Below are positions 34,801 through 48,398 of a stretch of 64,000 bases of DNA, in pieces. The notes beneath the pieces are model-generated. The model ran no database searches. It was not told the origin of the DNA and was given only the letters and a program-made list of their open reading frames with translations. A program made the translations under genes and the position numbers. How positions within the stretch are numbered: the first letter of the stretch is position 1; the number at the start of each line of letters is the position of its first letter. The stretch comes from Monilinia fructicola (lineage: Eukaryota; Ascomycota; Leotiomycetes; Helotiales; Sclerotiniaceae), in assembly GCA_008692225.1 (NCBI GenBank), contig VICG01000003.1, forward strand, positions 1,667,501 through 1,731,500. The letters are read 5' to 3'.

Positions 34801-35396
34801 GGTTTCTATCCTTCGGCGCTTTTGAGGTACCATCTCGCGGTCTGTAACATTATGCATGCGATCCACAAAACCTCTCATGCTCGGCCTCTGCCCATTCCCA
34901 TTTGCATACGATGCAAACCCATTCGGAAGATCCGAGGGCAGGTTCACGTTCACGCTCACGCTCACGCTCACGCTCGGGGAAACATTCGAAAGAGGTGCTG
35001 GTGTATGTGATCCACCTGATGTATCGAACTGGAAAATAGGCTGAGAGGAAGATATGCTGGCGGTGGAAATTTTGACTGTGGGTGTGGCGAGGCCTGCTGA
35101 ATCTGATTACTGCTTCGAGGATTCAGTAACTGAGCAGGAGTCCAATTTTGGCCATTATTAGCATGACCGTTCGCAAGTGATATGCCGGAATTGTTCTCAT
35201 TTTGATTTGGTCTCGATCCTGGGGGTATTTGGCCTTGTGTGACAAAGTGATGGTAAGTAGAATGTTTATCAAAATTGGCAGGGTATGCGGGACGTAAGTC
35301 TTCACATCCAGATAGTTTCCCTTGGTGTTCATGTACGGACTCTCCATTCGCAAAGATGGGGAATTTACCAGAGAAGGTATTGTTCATTGAAGCCAT
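31863..35396 (-). CDS. SNF2-family ATPase with RING finger (HLTF/Rad5-like) (two frame breaks)
   Basis: Single exon from ATG 35396 (MASMNNTFSGKFPIF), 1177 residues after two corrections. The N-terminal third is disordered (including a run of Ser-Val pairs). It is followed by a HIRAN-like region (EVCYGRIEGATLNAHRVPTP, GCVDINTAIGLAP). The SNF2 core holds Walker A DMMGLGKT near residue 530, a DEAH box (IILDEAHMIRE) near 675 and WACTGTPVQNRLEDLGALI. A C3HC4 RING follows (CLICNRKIG through CPTCHQQI, about 890-950). The helicase C-terminal part has VVFSGWTTHLDLIQFAL, then VILVSIAAGGLGLNLT and IDRVHRLGQKREVQTVRFI. This layout matches HLTF/SMARCA3 and Rad5, which remodel stalled replication forks and ubiquitylate PCNA; that role is inferred. 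Frame breaks: one missing base near 35088-35096 and one extra base in the C-run 34715-34717. Confidence 0.88.
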
Positions 35397-37051
<1,655 letters not shown>

Positions 37052-39394
37052 TTAACACCAAGTGAAAACCGGATTTTTTGCTCTTGACTGTTTCAAGTCG
37101 TTCAACTATAACCTTCCTCTGATGCCCCTCCATTCCTTCGGCTGCGGCGTAACCCAAGTCACCTTCAAGATCATCACCATCGTACAAGGTCTGAACTGCT
37201 CCACGACTCCTTGATCCAAATGAGAATCTTCTCGCTTCATGACGGTTGCCGTTTGGTGACCTCGCAGGCCCCCATCATAGCTCATACGATTTCTAGAATG
37301 TTGATGTGGCCGATCCGAGAACCTCACTCCATCCTTGGAGGTATTGTCTCTAGAGAATCCAGAATTTGCAAAGGCTGCCGAAGGTTGAGCAGACTCGAAT
37401 TCTGGGGAAGCATCTTCACTAAATCGTGGACTAGCCAACTCAAACCGGTTCGGGTTGGGCAGCTCCATCGATGGGCTCGCAAGTCCAAGAAGATCTGGTG
37501 GTGGTGGTGCCGTTGCATTAGCGGCACTAATATCCATCTCTTCGTCAAGACTACTCCGGAGATCATTACGCCTTCGCATCTCTGCGGAAGGCACTCTCAT
37601 TGGAACTGCAACAGGTATGTCAACAAGATCATCCCAGACACAAACTCTTGCCCTACGAGTCAACTCCAAAGGCCCATGATCTGCCGTTTTGAGAGTCTCG
37701 ACCACATTCCAGGCCTGACCTTTCATGACAGCAATTTGTCTAGCGAACATGCGTTCTTGAAAATCCGCATCCTGACTAAAGACCTTCCTCAGTTCTAGCT
37801 GAGTCTCGCTCCACCATTGTTTTGAAGTTAGCAGAGGAAGGAAGTGCTCCCCGAGTCTTTTGTGAGAAGGGTTGACCAATCAGCGATACAGGTAAGAATA
37901 ACCAGCCAAAGGGAAAAACTTCGCCAAGCATCAGGGTGCTTCCAAGGCCATGACAAGCTATTGTCGATTGCACCAATGGATATGGTTGGTGCAGCAATTC
38001 CAGATGGTGTAGCCGATCTACTCGTGGCTTCCATGGGTTCTTGGCTACGGTAAGGGTACGCCGGCAAATGTGACATACTGATATTGTCAGAGGTAGAAAT
38101 CACACGTGGTGACTGTTCGGAGCCTGAGTTGGTCTTCATCTGTGGAGGGTCCGAGACTATAGAAACACCCTGATTCTCCCAATCAATTTTAATCATCCAA
38201 TTATCAAGACCTCTGTCTGTATTTCGCATTATGTAATCCAATATAACCAATTTCTCCAACTCCTCTCGAAATGCTTGTTGTAATGCATCTGTCCAAACGA
38301 AACGTCGATTTTGATTATCATCTCCAGATCCGGTAGGACTGCTAGCTTCTGCCCCTTCATTACCATCGTCTGACTTCGACGAGCTTGGGCGGCAAGTCTC
38401 TCTCCATCCTCTTTTGTTTTTCTGTGAGGATCATTAAATCTGAAAGTTCCATTTGCATGATCTGGCCAAGGGTGTTCACGAAGGAAGATATTCGCATCTT
38501 TGAAACCCTTGAGAAAGACCTGGAAACTGCCAACCTTGGGCGGTAGAGAGTTTTTACTCCTATAAGACTTTCTGCGATCCAGAAGTCATAATGGAACGAC
38601 TTCGAAGACAAGTGAACTATGTCGGTGTATGGCACAAGGTTGGTTCGTAACCTACAATCGAGTGTGTATGCCGCAGCTTCAGAGACATAACTCAAGTTGG
38701 GAATTAGACATGCTCTGCCAAAGAAACATGGAAATAAATTGCGATGTATCCATTTGTTCCATTTTGGATTCCCTGCGGCGTACGGTTCCTCATCCTTCGG
38801 TTTGAATACACCGACTACCTTGCCATCACTGTTTCTTGCAAAGTAACTTCCGGAACTTCCCTGAGAAATCATTTTAGGATGAATGCCCTGCTCAATCGCA
38901 GTTCGAACACTTTCGACGACGTCATCGAACTCCAGCTTCGTCATCCGTCCGTGGTCGGGCTCAGATGCCAAAGTATCAGCGGTGGCAGGTCGTATGCCAT
39001 CCGGTGCCTGAAATACCGAATGTTGGATTTCCAATTTCTCCTCTCTCAATGATTTCCCTTTAACTTTGTTAATCTTAAATTTGGACGCTATCTCGTCGGC
39101 CCATCGTTCCAATCTAGCATTGATGGCTTTGATATCCACGCCAGAGGCATTACTTCCCATACGACTTCTTCTTCTTCTATGTCCAGGTTTTCGATGATTT
39201 GTCGGTGAACTATAACCATCTGTATACATTCCCCCATGTGGTCGAGGCTGTGAAATCGAGGTATATCGTGGGGCATTTGCTGGTTGCAAGGAGGCATGGC
39301 TAGCAGCGAGGGGGTCCTCATCTTCGTCATCACTAAATTCCTCTGCTTGGGCAATCTGGGCATAGCCCGTAGTAGCTGGTCGAGATCTCGGCAT
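37052..39394 (-). CDS. LSB6: phosphatidylinositol 4-kinase type II (Lsb6) (six one-base indels)
   Basis: Starts at ATG 39394 (MPRSRPATTGYAQIAQAEEF) and ends after the C-terminal NPVFTWC at 37052; 780 residues once six one-base indels are corrected. The N-terminus is acidic and disordered. The kinase domain begins near HPKMISQGSSGSYFARNSDG and VVGVFKPKDEEPYAAGNPKW. It continues through SEAAAYTLDCRL, the YDFWDRRKS segment, GSFQVFLKGFKDANIFLREH, LDYIMRNTDRGLDNWMIK (catalytic Asp/Asn) and SLSWPWKHPDAWRSFPFGWL. In the family it makes PtdIns4P on vacuole, endosome and plasma membranes, held by a palmitoylated Cys-rich loop; that loop is not obvious here. Breaks are at plus positions 38579-38580, 38412-38415, 37914-37918, 37849-37852, about 37185-37190 and 37074-37079. 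The net change is zero. Confidence 0.9.
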
Positions 39395-39856
39395 ATTTAT
39401 GTATGTGGTTGAATCGTTATTGAAGTCGCCATGAGGTAGAATTATTGATGGTTATGAGACAATTCCCGGAGTTATGTTACAAGCTCTAGATTCATAACAT
39501 GCCAGGTAGCCTGGGTTCGTGTCACATAGACCGGGCTACCAATCACCGAGGCTGAGAGACAAGGCTGAACGAAATCTCAAAAATGTCAAATCATAAGTAG
39601 TTGGAGCCCTGAGAAGAAGCATGATACGATAGATGATGATGATGATGACGACGACGACGATAAGATTGTCAATCAATTTTCGATAGCCACAGATCCGTGA
39701 ACTCTTTTTATTTGATTTCAAGAAGTGTTGATGGGACTGAATCGATGGGTCGAGAGAACCAGGTTAACGGTGATTGATCATGAGTTGAATTGGTTTCTAT
39801 AACTTCAAACTTTTAAGTACCTACTTTATACATATTTTTACACAATTGGTACATCT
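39395..39856. other. LSB6 promoter region / AIM41 3' flank
   Basis: The 460 bases hold a GATGAC/GACGAC trinucleotide run (39634-39660). No gene seen. Confidence 0.4.
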
Positions 39857-40467
39857 TTATGATTCAGCCAAAACCTCCTTGACTATCTTTGCAACCTCTC
39901 CCTTCTCTACGTTCTTCTCTCCCAGGACTTCCGGGGTAAAAACTCTTTTCAGAACATCTCCCATTTGCATCTTTGCACCATCAGCCTTCATGCTATTTAC
40001 GAGTTCCTTGACTGTACTTCTGATTTCGTCCTCGCCAACTGTCTCTACACTTCCAGCATATTCTTCCAAGACCTTCAATTGTGATTCTTCCTTCTCGACT
40101 AGATCTTCTCTTCCTGCGGCTTTGAATTCTTCACTTGCTGCTCGGCTGGCGTTTGCAGATTTTCGGAGAAGAGCTAGCATTTGCATATCGGTATTGATAG
40201 GTGAGGATGTTTTCGAAGCATTGAGTGTTTGGCTGAGGAGCGATCGGAGGACGGACAGTCTGTTTGTGTCTTTATTCTTCATAGCAGTCTTCATGTCATT
40301 CCTATGAACAAACGAATATCAGTGCCAATGCTAAGTAAGGGAAACCATTGACCATGTGCAGTGAGTACCAACCTGATCTTCAAGAGCAGAGGTGGCGGGG
40401 TACTGGCAGAGGTTGCATAGCAACGACAGGAGAGCTTCGAAGCTCTAACGACGGAACGTGAAAACAT
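39857..40467 (-). CDS. AIM41: Aim41, YqeY-domain mitochondrial protein
   Basis: Exon 1 is 40467-40373, the intron 40372-40302 (GTTGGT..TAG) and exon 2 40301-39857; 179 residues. The N-terminus (MFSRSVVRASKLSCRCYATS) is basic and lacks acidic residues, as expected for a mitochondrial presequence. The rest is a YqeY/GatB-related domain: NDMKTAMKNKDTNRLSVLRS, TDMQMLALLRKSANASRAAS, EEYAGSVETVGEDEIRSTVK, then ADGAKMQMGDVLKRVFTPEV. In yeast Aim41 came from a mitochondrial inheritance screen. The domain occurs fused to glutaminyl-tRNA amidotransferase subunits, which hints at a tRNA-related role without proof. The donor GTTGGT is unusual, but it is the only one that keeps frame into the conserved NDMKTAM. 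The frame is intact. Confidence 0.9.
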
Positions 40468-41644
40468 TATCAAGGTGGGCGAGGAGATTCAGGATTCGAA
40501 TGGGTTGATTCTCGTTCAGGCAGTTTGTGCAACGTAGTTAGTTTTCTTCTCGATATCGACGGTAATGTTGGGAGGAATGAAGCTGTGCAAAGCAAACGAG
40601 GCTCGCCAATTTTATTTTCCCCCATGTTCACTTCACATCACACAACATTGGATTTTGGATGTCCACCTACGTCAATCGCACAGCATAATAACCTTTAGGT
40701 TATCTTGTAGCTTTTCATTCAAAAAGAATAGTATACCTAGGTAGGTGCATCTGGCAAGGTGGGTTTATATGCTACATGTCAGCTTTTTACAAGAATAAAT
40801 ACATCTGCGTTCAGAATACATACAATTTTATCGGCCCAGATCCAAATATAATATAAGCTTATGACCGGTAAGAACTACTTTAGAACTACTTAAGTAGAAC
40901 TACATGTAATCAAAATGGAGTTCTTTCATTCGATTCGGTAATATTTCCCCCTTGGATGATCGCCAATTTCCCCGCACCTACCGATAGAGTACCTAGGTAG
41001 AGTATACATGGACAGGTGAGTGCCCAGGTGGTATTCGAAAAGTAAGAAGGTTCAGATTATACACAGCTACTTAGTATTTCTCACTGTATTGAATTCTGCT
41101 CAAAATAAGACAGGAATCCTTATCAGGCACGTCATTTATTTGAAGGTTGATTTCCATTTGTTCGGGTAGACGTTCTACGCAATTCATTGAGATATCCAGA
41201 ATTGACACATTTGCATACAACTTCCTCTCTTAAAGTCTCCCAATACTCCAATATCAAAGCTCTCCCAGGCTACGTGCTTTGATTAACTGAATCTATCCGA
41301 TCCTATCAAATCACTCTCATATCATATACACTTCCTTGGCACGGTATCACAAAAGGATTATAAGTTATAACACTGACGTTTGCTGGCACCATTCACTATC
41401 GTGTTCTCGTTCTACCTCAGCGCCGAGTACTTTGGCCACTTATATGAAGGAGCTTCACTCATGATTTACAATATGTTTTTGTGAATTAACTCGCCGAAAA
41501 CTATATGAGAAACAAACTGATGTAACATCATAGTTGATTGACTAGAAGGCATCAAGCACGAACTCACAAGCCGCGAGGCTAGAGCTTTGGAGACACGCAA
41601 CCACCACCAGAAGACACTATAGATACTCATTATCGTCTCGAACA
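40468..41644. other. intergenic
   Basis: Between two divergently oriented genes (AIM41 and the 41645 ORF). It contains the ACCTAGGT palindrome twice (40735-40742 and 40991-40998). No gene seen. Confidence 0.4.
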
Positions 41645-42215
41645 ATGACACTCACGACTTCTCCCACCACAACTCACCCACCTTCTAACGATCCGTCTCC
41701 CCAGCGAGGCCGTAAACGTCGTCGTTCCTCGGCTGTTTCTCCCCCTCCACGACAACCAGTACATCCACGAATTTCCGGGGCCGAGTTCGTCACCGATCCC
41801 CCATACTTCTCATATCCTCACCTCATCACCACTCTCGCTATCCTCGCCTCCCATCCCCACACCCACACCGAAACCCACAAACACAAACACAATCGCAACC
41901 TCGCTTGCAGGCACAGCTCCTCAGACGAAATATCAAAAGACACACTCCAGCGCGACAACCACCGCTTGTTCTCCCTCATCCGCCCTCCGGATCCCTTCTC
42001 CTCGCTCCAAGATCCGAAGAAGCCAATCGCCCTCCCGCTCTCGAAGCAATGGCCAGCCAGCCGAAGCAGATATTCCACGTCGGAGACAGAGGACGAGAAG
42101 CAGGAGTCGCGCGCACAGACTTGCGATGGATGAAAAGGAAGAGGGCAAGGGGAAGGAAAAAGCTGTATCGGGGATAGAAAGGACGTCGGATTCCATCGGC
42201 CGGGAAGTTCATTAA
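41645..42215 (+). CDS. RS-rich hypothetical protein (suspected frame break)
   Basis: The first frame gives a Pro/Ser-rich N-terminus with a basic, nuclear-signal-like patch (PSPQRGRKRRRSSAVSPPPR). Further on, a frame one base away gives a far more protein-like tail (IPSPRSKIRRSQSPSRSRSN, then RTRSRSRAHRLAMDEKEEGK) and ends in SGIERTSDSIGREVH with a stop at 42213-42215. Joining them needs one extra base removed between about 41760 and 41900, which gives 189 residues. I do not recognise the protein. The Arg-Ser dipeptides suggest a nuclear or RNA-linked protein. The region is also low complexity (HT and HK runs), so a non-coding origin is possible. Confidence 0.4.
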
Positions 42216-42871
42216 TAATATTTTTCAGGGGCGCCTTCATCGGTCTTTACTCCCATGGAGGTTCACGGGTGCTAATTATCGGGAGCCAAGTTGGCGGTAG
42301 ACGCATCAATACCATAGCGTGAGGAGAGCTCTCACTCGAGAGTCTCGTGGATGCTGCTCGTACACCTGGGAGTGTGTAATCAAAGGGAAGGGAGCCCATA
42401 ATTGTACTTTTCATCAGGGGTTCATGCGTATGATTTTAGGAGTTTGACAATCAATCCCACAGTGGACCAGGGGGCATGCATGCACGCACGCGGGAGGGAG
42501 TCGGGGCAATGGGCATGGATTTATCAAAGCAGGGCAGGTACAGTAGGTAGCAAATATCGAACGCGAGGTGAAAGAAAGCCGAGCAATGCTCCCAATCCCA
42601 ACAAAGCAGAGACGAAAATCATGTCTCTGAACCTGCACACCCATAATCCCCTACATCCACATGTGAACAACCGCAACCGCAACCCTGCAACTCAACACGC
42701 AGAAAAAAAAAGAAGCACGCAAGGATCCCGGCATCCAGATTCACAAGCGGAGCCCACCCACCCCCTCCCATCTCCAACCCCCATGCACAGATCCCCCATC
42801 TCTAAATAGATACGCAAAAGAATCCCCCCGCACCATCAAATGGGCCAAACATCCCATCACATGATACACAC
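42216..42871. other. intergenic
   Basis: Upstream of tRNA-Lys. The frame at 42402 is an unconvincing open stretch with low-complexity composition. No gene supported. Confidence 0.4.
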
Positions 42872-42975
42872 GCCTCGGTGGCACAATTGGTTAGCGCGTG
42901 GGCCTTTTACGAGAAGAAGATGACGACTCATAAATTGCCAGCCCAAGGTTGAGGGTTCGAGCCCCTCCCGAGGCG
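42872..42975 (+). tRNA. tRNA-Lys(UUU) with intron
   Basis: Acceptor stem GCCTCGG/CCGAGGC with discriminator G; TGGCAC..GCGC D arm with one mismatch; anticodon stem TGGGC/GCCCA around CTTTTA, giving anticodon UUU; T arm GAGGG/TTCGAGC/CCCTC. An intron of about 30 nt follows position 37, leaving a mature length near 74 nt. A TTTTT run starting four bases downstream is the pol III terminator. Confidence 0.95.
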
Positions 42976-43925
42976 ACACTTTTTGCTTCCTGGGAGGAAT
43001 AAGATCCTTTTTCTTTTTGTTCATTTTTCCCTCTTTTTTTGGGGGGCTCTTCCACTGCTTTTCTTTTCCTGTTGTCGAAAATCACCTGCGCGTTAAATGA
43101 ATAATTATTATTTTCTTCTTATTCTTCTTCTTCTGACCTTTTGAGTGGGAGAGAGAGAGGTGAATGGAAAAGGGTGGGACACCTGCACTGCAGGATGAGT
43201 TAGACTTAATTATCAGATTACTGTTAAGGGGTGAGCAAATCTTGCAATGGTTTGAATCTTGGTAATGTTCGTGTGACTTTGGTGAGATATCTGCTCTGCA
43301 CCGCATTGAACAAAAACAAAATGCCACCAAGAGGGTTTAAGGTTTCATCAGTTATTCATCCCTACTTATGACATATTTCGAAGTTCTTATCACAGGGAAT
43401 TATTAGATTTCCCAGAAATGAGCATGAGTAACAAACCTCTCTTAGTCATTGGGATGATCAAGGGATGAATTTTATATATCCAGCGTAGATGTTTGCGGTG
43501 ATGATATTATGAACGATTTCAGGCAATGCATTTTATTATTTCAACCAGGATGTGGTCGACTTCTAGACTGGCTTGATTCAAGGAGATTCAACGATTTATA
43601 TTCATATCTTGCACAAGTTCACCAGTTCACAAAATACCATCACTCAAGGTCATATAACATTTTTTGAAATCCTTCAATTTCCCCATGCAGCTAAATACAT
43701 GAAGACCCAAAATGAAAACAGCAGCTCGAGAAATGTAGAAAAGCTCATCTGTCTATCACATGGCGCGCGGCTTGCTTTTGTATACCAAATCCACTACCAA
43801 GTCGAAATGGTCAATGAGTATTCGCTTAGAAATCCATGAAAGCGCCGGGGCTGGAGATAATCTTGATGTGAAATGTGCATCGGAATATGGAAAGGACGAT
43901 ATCTTTTATTTTAGAAATTCGTTCT
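42976..43925. other. intergenic
   Basis: 3' flank of EF2 and of tRNA-Lys. It contains T-runs and a TTC/TTA-rich tract (43115-43138). No gene seen. Confidence 0.4.
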
Positions 43926-46729
43926 TTATAGCTTGTCATAGTACTGTTGAAATGATTAGTAAAATTCTCTCCAATAATTCATGGTGTAAACTTACGTTCT
44001 CGTAACCTGGAACCTCAACCTTGAGACCCTTGCGTTTACGGAGCTCTTGAACGATTTGTCCGGTCTTTGAGGTGGCATCAATTGGAGATCCACCTGGAAG
44101 AATTTGCCAATGATCGAAGATGGATTGTGGGAAGGCTTGACCAGAGGTGTGGGAACGCAAGTCAGCGTTGAAACCGAAAGATTCACCGACTGGGAGGTAT
44201 GCCTTGATGGTGAAGAGAGGGGTTCCTGGACGTTGCTCCTCGGCGAAGACGTGACCTCTTCTTCTGGTAAGAACACCGTAAACACCACCCATGGCAGATT
44301 CTGGTACTTGAATCTCGACCAAGAAGACTGGCTCGAGGAGACCTGGCTCAGCCAAGAGAGTTGAAGCGTACAAGACACGACGGGTAGTTGGCATGACTTG
44401 TCCGGAACCACGATGGATGGCATCAGCGTGGAGGGTAACATCCATGATGTTGAATCTGCAAGATCTCATTGGCTCTTCAGCAATTGGACCTTCCCTGGAA
44501 GCCCATTGGAAACCAGAGACAACGGAATCCTTGATTTCGTTCAAGTATTGAACAGCCTTGGTTTGATCGACCAACAAGTTGGCACCGTTGGTGTCTGGAC
44601 CGAAACACCAAATCTTACGGGCATCGGTGACATCCCATCCGTGCTCATCGGCCAAAATACGGGCACGAGCCTTGAAATCATCACGGGGACCAATCTTTCC
44701 AGCCTCAATCTCCTTGGAAACCTCCTCGTCAAGAGGCTCAGCAATCATGTAAAGACGGTTGTGCTTGTTGGGGGATTTAGAGAGAGCAGTCATGCTGGAC
44801 TTGCCAGTAACGGTCTCACGGTATGGAACGACAGGATCGGAGATACGGAGAGGTACACCAGCGTGGTCCTCCTCGAGATCCTTCAAGCAAATCTCCAAAT
44901 GCAACTCACCGGCACCAGCAACAACGTGCTCACCGGATTCGGAGATGAAAGTCAACACACAAGGATCGGACTTGGAAAGACGCTTGAGACCTTCGACAAG
45001 CTTGGGGAGATCTTGGGCGTTCTTGACCTCGACTGAACGTTGGACGACAGGGGAGACGGAGAACTTCATGACCTTCAAGTTGTGGGCGGTATCACTGGTG
45101 GTGAGGGTACCAGACTTCAACAAGAATTGATCGATACCGACCAATCCAAGAATGTTACCGGCTGGGACATCATCGATAGGATCGACCTTACCACCCATCA
45201 TGAGAACAACACGTTGGATGGCCTTGATGAACAAGTCATCCTTCTTGCCAGGGGTGTAGTTAGGACCCTGGATGCGGACCTTCAAACCGGAACGGACGGT
45301 ACCGGCAAAAACACGACCGAAAGCGTAGAAACGACCCTTATCAGATGTTGGTACCATCTTGGAGACGTACAACATGAGAGGAGCCTTGGGGTCACAGTCA
45401 CGGATACCAATGCAGGCCTCATCATCTGGAGGACCCTCGTACAAGGTCTCGGCACGGTACTTTTGAGCAGTAACTGGGGATGGGAGGTGGAGAATCAACA
45501 TCTCCAAAAGAGCATCAGCAGCTGGCAAGAAAGTACGCATAACAACCTTGAGAAGTTGCTTGCCCTCCTTGTCCTTGTCATCAGAGGAAAGCTTGATGTT
45601 GAGCTTCTCGAGGAGAGTTGGGATCTCGTCCTTCTTGAAGTTCATGACAGCAGCGAAGATACGGAAAATAGGGTCGAGGATGAACTGGTTGAAAGCACGC
45701 TCCAACTCCTTACCCTCGTGGGTAGACTTGGTGGTCCACTTCTTGGTGTGTGGGTTGAAGTAGTTGTCGCCCCAGAGACGCTCCATCATCTTGTTTCTGT
45801 CAACACCAAACTTCTTGGCGTATCTTTGAGCGAATTGTCGGATGGTGAAAGCCCAGCCGTGGAGACCGGAACCGAAGGCAACCGTTCCCTTACCTGGGTA
45901 AACTTGGACATCTCCCAAAGATTTGTCGAAGTAGGTGGAGATAACGACGTTGACGGACTCGATGGTTCTCGAGAAAGATTGGTAAAGATCTTCCTTGGAG
46001 ACTTGCAATTCGAGAAGAGCACGATCGACCTTATTGATGATAACAACAGGCTTGATACGCTCACCAAGAGCCTGACGAAGGACAGTCTCGGTTTGCACAC
46101 ACACACCTTCGATGGTATCAACGACGACGAGAGCACCATCAGTAACACGGAGAGCAGCGGTAACTTCAGAGGAGAAATCAACGTGACCGGGTGAATCGAT
46201 CAAGTTGATCAAGAAATCTCTTCCCTCGGTCTTTTGACCAACAATGTCTTTCAAGTCCTCATCATCTGGGAGGTTACCATACAGAGAGATGGCAGTGGAC
46301 TTGATAGTGATACCACGTTCTTGTTCATCGGCACGAGTATCGGTAGCTCTGGCATCACCAGCCTTTGCGGCGGAGATAATACCGGCCTTGGAGAGCAAAG
46401 AATCGGTAAGGGTGGATTTTCCGTGGTCGACGTGGGCAATGACGGACATGTTACGAACGTTCGTAGCCTTGTCCATCAATTGGCGGACCTCCTCAACGGT
46501 GAAGCTACATGGAGAGAGCGATTGTCAGTAAACCATTCATTGTCAAAAATTCAAGAGCTTATCTCCGAATTTCATCCCTTTCATCTCGATTTATCTTTTG
46601 AGAATTTCGAAGCATCAAAAGAGTATAAAAGATGTGCAGGGATTTTGATGGTTTACGATGCGAAGACTTCTTCTTTGCATCTGCCATGGATAGAATTGAA
46701 GGGATAGACATTGATACTTACTTAACCAT
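43926..46729 (-). CDS. EF2: translation elongation factor 2 (eEF2)
   Basis: Exons 46729-46722 (8 nt: ATG, GTT, AA), 46504-43996 and 43943-43926 (18 nt, YYDKL plus stop); introns GTAAGT..TAG (217 nt) and GTAAGT..CAG (52 nt). The product is 844 residues, close to the usual fungal length. It is the GTPase that moves tRNA and mRNA through the ribosome. Motifs: G1 AHVDHGKST, switch [22 protein letters not shown]3 DSPGHVDF, G4 NKVD, domain II and III segments, and domain IV with the diphthamide loop region ([19 protein letters not shown]; the modified His lies in this loop). It ends with GYENYYDKL. Every landmark is present and the frame is unbroken. Codon use looks biased to C-ending codons, as expected for a highly expressed gene. 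The ATG at 46479 is internal. Confidence 0.98.
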
Positions 46730-48398
46730 GTTGGCGGTGGTGCTTCAATAAGCTGATTAAAGAAGATGATGTATTGATTTGTCGTTCGACACACGCTCGA
46801 ACGAATAGATACTCGAGTGGTTTATTCGACCACTTATAAGTATCGTAGATAAATTGTAGATACCTGCTACAGACCCAAAGTTTGGGAGATAGACAGAAAG
46901 ATAAATACAAAGAAAGTGTTGTTGATACTTTCGATGTAGAATAAGGGAGGAAGAAGGGAAGAGGGGAAAGAGAAGAAGTTTGTAAAAAGGTGGGCAAGAA
47001 TTTGGTAGGAAAAGATCTTTGGGAGTGGGGCAGGGAAAAGTGGCGGGGTTCTACTTGTATGAGGATGGGAAATATTTTTCACTTTATAAGGCGACAATAG
47101 TTGATGCCTTAAGAGGGTTAGTTGGCCCTAAGAAGATAGTCCGAGGTCACCTGGGCATCTCATACAACCTTGGAACAAGAAGGTAGATACAGTACTACGG
47201 AGTAGGTAATTACTGCATTCGGTAATTGAGCAGGTAGATGAATACGGTAACCTGTTAGGTACTAGGTGGGCAATTACAGTACTACTGTAGACAATAGTAT
47301 TGTTGACTTGGACAGTAATACTTGTAAAGATAAAGTAATGAATCATTTGATCTAATATAATAGCATTGTATTTGATTTGAATTGCTTTGATTTAATTCTT
47401 TTCTATTCTACCTACTAGGTATTCAATTGTCCCTTGTCTCTACTCTGTACCAAGCATTGATTTCTTATTAGTAAGCTAGCATCATCTATTCACCCGTGTA
47501 CTCACTCATACCGAGTCATACGGTCGCCCGCAGGGTAGCTATACTCAGATTCACACCACTGCACTATTCATTCCTCTGATTATTCATCATTCATTATGTA
47601 CGGAGTACGGAGGGAGTACTTGCTACTTGCTTGCATGGTGGAGTACCACGATCCTATTCCCTCCATTCGATTGGTGCATGTATTCCTCATGACTTGATTA
47701 GCTTGTTGATGTAAGGTTGCTGCTGCACTCTACTTGTGGGTGTGGGTGATTCGTCGACTAGCAAGCAGACTCGAGAGTACTTGTACACACTCGAACATGG
47801 ATAGAAATGTAAAAGGGTCTTTTCTTACTTTCTCTTATCTGGATGCTTATTCTTCATACCTACTATGATACCAGATGAATAGAACCTCCAATCAAGCCAT
47901 ACCGTCCTATTTTCCAAGGCACGCATACCTACCTATCTACCTATCTACTGTTTTGGTAATCAACAAAATCCATCTTAAATTCCATGTCTCTTCATCACAA
48001 AGAATCCGAGTTCGTTTACCCCTCCTTTCGACTCACCGCCCCTTCAACGGTATGACAAATCCGGGCAATTGAGATGAATCAAGGAATTCCAAGGTTGAAT
48101 CAACCTACAAGTATATCCATAAATCCGACACAAGTTCTCTATCAAAACAAGTCAAAAGAGCAACGTTGACGGCATGGAGTGAATATATGTATGGTATTAT
48201 TAACTTATTATTGCTCATTCTATCTACCCTGGCCTATTGTGTAAACACTTAACCCGACCACATTGAGGTCTAATAAGATTTTCATATTGAACACACCCTA
48301 TTTCCCCTCCAAGACCAAGACCATGGCTATTATTTCTAAACATCAGATATGGAAGACGATAGAGACATGAAAATAATATATGCGAGAATGAAGCGTAA
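46730..48398. other. intergenic (EF2 promoter, CSF1 3' flank)
   Basis: About 1.67 kb. Pyrimidine-rich minus-strand tracts lie at 46890-46990, just upstream of the EF2 start, as is common in strongly expressed fungal promoters. Two exact TACGGAGTA copies lie at 47196-47204 and 47599-47607. No gene seen. Confidence 0.45.

Noticed and set aside
42402..42809. 135-residue plus frame upstream of tRNA-Lys
   Set aside because: No motif, low complexity, and the start is not in a favourable context.
45040..46194. 384-residue plus frame opposite EF2
   Set aside because: Antisense to a highly codon-biased gene, where long shadow frames are expected.
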